Of a stretch of 64,000 nucleotides of DNA, positions 58,293 to 64,000 are shown one piece after another (positions within the stretch are counted from its first letter, which is position 1; every line of letters starts with the position of its first letter). The stretch comes from Oopsacas minuta (Eukaryota; Porifera; Hexactinellida; Lyssacinosida; Leucopsacidae): the NCBI GenBank assembly GCA_024704765.1, contig JAKMXF010000188.1:367015-431014 (forward strand), in the 5' to 3' direction. A model generated the notes under the pieces. It did no database searches, was not told where the DNA came from, and was given only the letters and a program-made list of their open reading frames with translations. Made by a program: the position numbers and the translations under genes.

Positions 58293-58377
58293 TTCGAGGC
58301 ACGAAGTGTCGAGCCCCGTGCGAACACAAATTGTTCGCAAGCCGCGCAGCGATACCAAGCGAAGCGGCTAGTAACTA
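58293..58377. repeat. GC-rich hairpin repeat
   Basis: TTCGAGGCACGAAGTGTCGA followed by TGCGAACACAAATTGTTCGC and GCGAAGCGGCTAGT: a chain of small palindromes in otherwise AT-rich DNA. Similar chains lie at 35.57, 47.46 and 63.58 kb. They may be one end of the dispersed family. Confidence 0.55.
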
Positions 58378-58440
58378 TAGAAAATCGATCGATATCAGAC
58401 TTCAATCAATAGAAGTTATTTCAATTTTGCACATTCTCTA

Positions 58441-59793
58441 CAGTATGTCCCGAAAGTTTTTTCCTATTGCATTACATATTATATCATAGACCCTTAGTTC
58501 AAATAATCTCACTAACTAAGATATACATTATTTTTATGATTGATATGTGTATTTAGAGAAGGGTGGCTTATCATTTTTCCCAAAGGCATTATATTCTTCT
58601 CGAATTATTTTGTAATTACAAATTTCTTTTTATCCTGGAAATTAGATGTCGAATTTTGGGAATCCCAGAGCAATTATCCTACGTTCGAAGGCAATAGCAA
58701 TGTTAGAAGCTGGAATTTCACAGAAGAATGTTGCTAGACACCTCGGATAGTCAATTAAGACCGTCAATAACTGGTGGAAGCGGAAGAAGCGCGGTAAAAG
58801 TCTCGAAGACAAACACAGATCTGGAAGGCCCTCTTCACTAACAAGAGTGGCCAAATAGTCATTGCTAAATCTATCGGGAAAAGACACCAGTCAACCCGAA
58901 AATTGGCGGAAAGATTAACAGCTCGTGGCCATCAGACTTCGAAGACGGCAGTAGATCGCTATTTGAAGGAAAGCCTAGGTCTCAAATGTTTCAAACGGCC
59001 CCGAAATCCGAGATTGACAGAAAAAAAATTGGTTCATCGACTAACATTCTGTAAAAAAAGACTCAATTGGTCATCTAAGGAGTGGGCAAATGTAATTTTC
59101 TCCGACGAATCTCCCTTTCATCTTTTCGCACCTTCAAATAGACAAACAGACCGGGTTTGGGACTCCAGTGCTAGAAATATTCCTCCAATCTTGACTTTGA
59201 AATTTCCTCCAAAATTGATGGTATGGGCCGCTATGTCGGCTAATGCTGTGTCGGAACTGCACATTCTTCCTCAGAAATGCACTGTAAATGCAAAATATTA
59301 TGTAGATAACATACTAACTGGGCCATGTAAAGCTGCCTTTGCTCGTAGGCGATTGAGAGGTACGGTTTTGCAGAGGAGATTTTGTGAAAACATGTCAAAA
59401 TCAATCTTTCAACAAGATGGAGGCCCCGCTCACACATCGAAATTGAGCCAGGAATGGTGTCAATTGAATCTTGTTGGTTGTTGGGGAAAAGAAATATGGC
59501 CAGGCAACTCGCCTGATCTTTCTCCGATTGAGAATTTGTGGGCTGTTGTTAAACAGAGCTTGTCAGAGATGCCATCAGCGACAAATCTAGAAATGCTGGA
59601 AAAAAACCTCAAAACAGTGTGGTCTAATATCAATCCGGACTTACTTCGAAAATTGATAGATGGGATGCCAGCAAGAATGAGAAAATGTGTAGATTTGAAA
59701 GGAGGTTATATCGGAAAGTAATTAAACGCCTATGACACGTAACACTAATTATATAGGTATTTATCTAATAGGAAAAACTTTCGGGACATACTG
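58441..59793 (+). mobile_element. Tc1/mariner-superfamily element (DD37E), copy 1
   Basis: A complete element of 1353 bp: CAGTATGTCCCGAAAGTTTT at the left and its complement at the right, flanked by TA (58439-58440, 59794-59795). The transposase reads from about 58647 to 59721, with HTH region and GRPSS linker in front. It is open except for two in-frame TAG codons, near 58748 and near 58856. The catalytic motifs are FSDESPFH, QQDGGPAHTS and SPDLSPIENLW. Counting residues between the second Asp and the Glu gives 37 (DD37E). A second copy with the same ends and near-identical sequence is at 63668. Confidence 0.92.
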
Positions 59794-59799
59794 TAGTGC

Positions 59800-62120
59800 T
59801 ATCTGATGACTATTTACAATTCCTTAAAAAGAATTCTCCAAAGCGGATTTTAGGTATGTTATAGTGCATAAAATTTTGCACCCAACAGTATCAAAGATGT
59901 TTATATAATAATTTGTTCAAGGTAAAGCCTGATTTTTTGCTTCAATGACTACACTATTTATAGAAATAATGAAACATACTAATAATATGCTGAAGAATTG
60001 AAAATCACTTCTGCATGAAATGTGTGCTACAATTGAAATCGGGTTATTTCGCCAAGTCAGTGAATAAATTGTTTATTCGAAATTCCCTTATAAAATATTC
60101 TGATTTTTTTGTCTTAGCAGGGCTTTTGTTTATCTGAGGGTGTAAACTCGATGCAACTCTCACCATACAAATTGTAACAATGTTGAATGGGACAAATTTG
60201 CTCCCCAAATTCCAACTTTCAAAGATACGTCATTATGTATGATAGAGCCCGCTAACTGGATGGTGGAAAATTGTGGAATTTCTGAATTTCGTAGAAATGA
60301 CTGAATATTTAAGAATAGTGGTAATAGACTGAGTGGTAGAGCGGACACCAAAACAAGCACAATTGAATAAGATCATATGCTTAACAATTAACATTATTCA
60401 TAAATACATATCTGATAAGGATCAGTTTGTCGCGTCATTTTCATTCCCCTCAACAACGTAAATTAGTAATTTTCCTTAAAGTATCTATGACCGTCTGAAT
60501 TGATAAGCATAAAAATTATAGTAGATATAAAGTAAGGGCCTTCGTATATCTTGTCGATAAACTTCATATTAAGTGAACTAAATGCTACGTGAAACATTTT
60601 ATAGGAGAATGTTCATAAATACAGCGCTTACTATATATCTACTAATTAGAATTTAGTATGATTATTAATTCAATAAGTGTTATTAAAGACATTGGGAGAG
60701 ATTTCCGATTTGAGTTGTTAAGGATGGCAAATGAATTACAATCCGAAAAACTGGCCTTTATCAGATATATATATACGTATATATGAATACTATGGTACCT
60801 GTCTTTACGACCGCTCGCCGTTCCGAAATAATTGGTCGTAAATAGCAGGTGGTGGCGCATCATAGGTCAAAAGCTGTACGTAATATTAAATATTCGTGCC
60901 GGAGACAGTTGTCATCAAAGAGAGGTGGTAGTTCATTGCAGGGGTCGTAAAAGACAGATAACACTGTAATGTTAAACATTAGATGTTAATCATTTGTGCT
61001 TGTTTTGGTGCCAGCTCAATTTCCCATAGGTTTCATTATTGAGTCATTTCCAACTTCAAGTCGTTTTCCACAATATCCGCCCATTTCTGATATTCAGTCA
61101 GACCCTTATTTAAAATACATAAAAATATACATATATTAAAGCTGCAAACCCATAATTGACTCAATCAGCTCATGCATCGGCCCTTCAATGGCATAACAAT
61201 TCAAATTAATGCAAAATTTCGCTTGGTTTTGTTCAGCCGCTTTGGCCTGTACCCCATTGAGTGTCTTACATCGCCCCCAGACCCCCAGCTGAGTTACCAC
61301 CAGACTCTACCTCTCACAACCAGAGACTTAAGCATTCACTACAGGATACCCCTCGTTCAAAATCCTGAACCCCCTGCTATGACACGCTATTTGTAATCCT
61401 CTTCCTCAATTCTCTCGAAAAAATGAAATTTGGATAAATAGGATGAAGCGAAGTGGATCAAACAAGTGTCCTCGGTTGAATATGGCGAAAAATTTGCATT
61501 GGTCTATTCTAACATTGTGACTATTGCATGTCATTGGAATTGAATACCTACCAGGCTTGAGATAAGTCCACTCCTCTCCAATATTGATACAAATTAACAA
61601 TGAGACAAGGGGATATGATTAATGGGGGCAGTATAATCTAGCAGAGGGTAGTTGAAGTACTATTAATTCAATTGTAAGTCAACGAAATGAATATCATTCA
61701 AATGTAATAGCTAGGTATACATTACAAATATCCTAAAATAATATAGTAATCACCACATCCTAATAGATAATCTCTACAATATACGTAGACCTAAGAATAC
61801 TCTAATTACAAATTATTGAACGGAATTAATAATACGCTTGTGTTAAGTTAGAAACAGTCTGAGGGCTTGTCCAACACTAAAAGAAAATGAATTATTAACA
61901 TGTAAACAGAAAAAAATGAGAGTATTTATTTATTCGATCTTCAAAATGATATAAATAAAAGACGTGTATTTTAACGGAGATTATTGAAAAAGCAAGTTTT
62001 GTGAATTTTCCATAATTTCATAATTCGCGAAGAAATTTTCTAAGAGAAACTCTTATGTGGTTTATTTCATTCATTGATAAATTAAAGCAATTTGAAAATT
62101 CTTCGCGGAATAATCAAAGT
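59800..62120. other. Intergenic, no gene recognised
   Basis: 2.3 kb with only short ORFs (for example 61172-61396) and no recognisable motif or repeat structure. Confidence 0.4.
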
Positions 62121-62124
62121 AGGT

Positions 62125-62456
62125 ATAGTCACTAATACAGGGTAAGTCCCCACTCCAATCAAGCCAGGAGTGCCTGAAATGACCTAGAAAAGCATCCAAG
62201 CAGGTATAGCCACTAATATACGTAAGGTAAATCCTGATGCCAACAAAGCCAGGATCTAGGAGTACCTCAAAATGACCTAGATCGACGAATCTTTTGGCGA
62301 TGGATTTCTATGCGACAAAATTTTCGATGACAAATTAATTATAAAATTTCGCATACGGCCCTGTACGTCATACTGTACACTAGAAAAAACCCTGTACGTG
62401 CATACTGTACACTAGAATAAACCCAGTACGTACATACTGTACACTAGAATAAACCC
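62125..62456. repeat. Degenerate tandem repeats
   Basis: Two imperfect copies of a roughly 75-bp unit (AGGTATAGTCACTAATAC...AATGACCTAGA, 62125-62283) are followed by three copies of a 33-35-bp unit around ATACTGTACACTAGAA (62359-62456). Confidence 0.8.
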
Positions 62457-62531
62457 TGAATATATTAATTTCACCTTTTATTTATACTATTAATAATATA
62501 TCCACATATTGCATAAGCAGATAGTGGTGTG

Positions 62532-62965
62532 GCTACTTGTGAGGGGCTAGTCAATATATTGGGAGGAGAGCTGATTGATAACAAATTCAAATCTGTACAG
62601 TTGAGTAAGCTGCTGGACCAGGGATATACATCTGCTGGTCCTCTATTCGCAGGAAAATGGTGTTCTTCTCAGCTATTCGTACCCGCTTTTATAAATTGGT
62701 ATTAAAGATATTCTCATAGTCTATGTCAGCTACGATATGAAAACGAAATAACTCATTCTAGCTGATGCCCTGGTACGCCCTACCTTACCAACTACGTGAC
62801 AAGAAGCAATATTTATCTCAGAAATACCGCGTGTCTCAGATACCACGCCTGATCTACCAGGATACCTGTGATGAAATGATAAACAAGAACGGACGAGTAG
62901 CAATGTTTGTAGACCCAGCAGGACATCTACTCTCATGTGAGAAATTGGAATGGCAAGTCGTGTAG
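62532..62965 (+). pseudogene. Nucleoredoxin-like gene fragment, frame-broken
   Basis: After a possible acceptor a frame reads GLVNILGGELIDN, then LFAGKWCSSQLFVPAF, where nucleoredoxin has its WCPPC active site; here the second Cys is absent. The frame stops near 62703. A second frame continues with DILIVYVSYDMK (the family's EIVFVSSD strand) to about 62757. A third (62765-62962) gives MPWYALPY, YRVSQIPRLI and GRVAMFVDPAG, matching the nucleoredoxin C-terminal half. Three frames within 430 bp without good splice sites indicate a pseudogene, though micro-introns cannot be excluded. The thioredoxin fold assignment is from motif order only. Confidence 0.5.
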
Positions 62966-63184
62966 CTTACTTACTCTACTAAATATCTGAATCTGGAGTC
63001 TTGAAGGACACCTAGTATCTGAGCAATATTAAACTTTGCTTGTACATCGCTGCTCTCTGGTACTCTCCATACGCTAAGATTACAGAAGCTCTGATTTAAA
63101 ATATACAACAGTATAAAACATAAGCACCAGGATTTCGAAATTATCTTCTGCAGTTGTGACTATAGCTACTTTGCTTTTCTAGAA

Positions 63185-63470
63185 ACTACAAACCCTTCTT
63201 TGATTATAAAGATACATTCGCAGAGATAGAGAAACTGGTGGCTCTTCCTACACAGTTCTCAACACTTTCCAAGATAGATGTTCCTTTCAATGCTACCTAC
63301 AATAAGGTGCTTTAATCTCAAATTCTCCCCTCTGAAGTTATATCGAATTTCATACGTGAATTTGAAGATGGAGACCTGGTACCCACACCTATACCTTACG
63401 TAGTTACAACATCAAATAGTGATAGCACTAAACAGCAGCAAGTCAAGTTATATTTATATGTACTTTCTTC
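63185..63470 (+). other. Exon-like open stretches, unrecognised
   Basis: Following a TTTCTAG acceptor near 63185, a frame gives NYKPFFDYKDTFAEIEKLVA and stops at about 63313. A second, at 63330-63440, gives SEVISNFIREFEDGDLVPTP. The latter is reminiscent of the end of a PDI b' domain but is too short to claim. They might belong with the nucleoredoxin-like fragment upstream. Confidence 0.2.
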
Positions 63471-63667
63471 TGTGTATATTTACACATATTCTGGAATAGC
63501 TTGGACTATAGTGCTCTGTATATATTGCTACTGTTTGTTATTTTGAACTGGTCAACTTGGTAAATTAGTGAATTATGAAATACTAGCGGGCTTCGGTTGC
63601 TAGGTCGTTGCGCGACGGGCGAAAATATCCTTGAGCTTTATCTTTTGGCTAAAGTATGAAACAACTA

Positions 63668-64000
63668 CAGTATGTCCCGAAAGTTTTTTCCTATTAGATA
63701 AATACCTATATAATTAGTGTTACGTGTCATAGGCGTTTAATTACTTTCCGATATAACCTCCTTTCAAATCTACACATTTTCTCATTCTTGCTGGCATCCC
63801 ATCTATCAATTTTCGAAGTAAGTCCGGATTGATATTAGACCACACTGTTTTGAGGTTTTTTTCCAGCATTTCTAGATTTGTCGCTGATGGCATCTCTGAC
63901 AAGCTCTGTTTAACAACAGCCCACAAATTCTCAATCGGAGAAAGATCAGGCGAGTTGCCTGGCCATATTTCTTTTCCCCAACAACCAACAAGATTCAATT
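63668..64000 (-). mobile_element. Tc1/mariner DD37E element, copy 2 (cut by window end)
   Basis: Begins with CAGTATGTCCCGAAAGTTTT after TA and contains the last 84 codons of the transposase on the minus strand. All residues are identical to copy 1 at 58.4-59.8 kb. The rest is beyond the window. Confidence 0.9.

Noticed and set aside
1-64000. tRNA, rRNA or bacterial operon-type features
   Set aside because: None recognised; gene structure is clearly eukaryotic.

Overview
The window is animal nuclear DNA: AT-rich, with spliced genes that use GT-AG introns and a heavy load of DNA transposons. An early-branching invertebrate, most likely a sponge, fits best. The support is a TRAF-type zinc-finger gene, NHL-repeat relics, an IRAK/Pelle-like kinase and many Tc1/mariner, hAT and MULE elements. 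This is a judgement from gene content; no marker gene fixes the species.

Layout. 1-7.1 kb is transposon debris: a transposase-like ORF split by a hAT insertion, a Ty3/gypsy integrase relic and a hAT element. 7.18-15.1 kb holds a gene I could splice from signal peptide to stop, encoding a 726-residue type I membrane protein. Its cytoplasmic tail ends in an NPxY block very like that of amyloid precursor protein (APP); a mariner element lies in one intron. 16.7-17.6 kb is a decayed NHL-repeat gene. 18.5-34.05 kb is a complete 12-exon TOMM70 gene (666 codons), the mitochondrial import receptor. Its introns carry a TRAF-like gene, an antisense cathepsin B-like gene, an antisense NHL pseudogene, a mariner and two foldback/TIR elements.

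35.1-41.26 kb is a second type I membrane protein (425 residues). It shares the split signal peptide, tandem repeat, coiled coil, acidic stretch and membrane anchor of the 7-15 kb gene, but lacks the NPxY tail. Its second intron holds a FLYWCH-MULE-RING transposase gene. 42.6-45.1 kb has five exons of an IRAK/Pelle-like kinase that stops after the HRD motif. 46.27-51.43 kb is a composite MULE with minisatellite terminal repeats and two head-on transposase copies of clearly higher GC. 53.2-54.5 kb is an intronless CDK8. The rest is Tc1 elements (one family present as two nearly identical copies), foldback repeats and a broken nucleoredoxin-like gene.

Cellular genes present are therefore mitochondrial import (TOMM70), Mediator kinase (CDK8), lysosomal-type proteolysis (cathepsin), TRAF and IRAK signalling-type proteins, and two putative cell-surface proteins. 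Nothing suggests they form one pathway. Exon boundaries were read by eye from GT/AG sites and reading phase; no search or alignment program was run.
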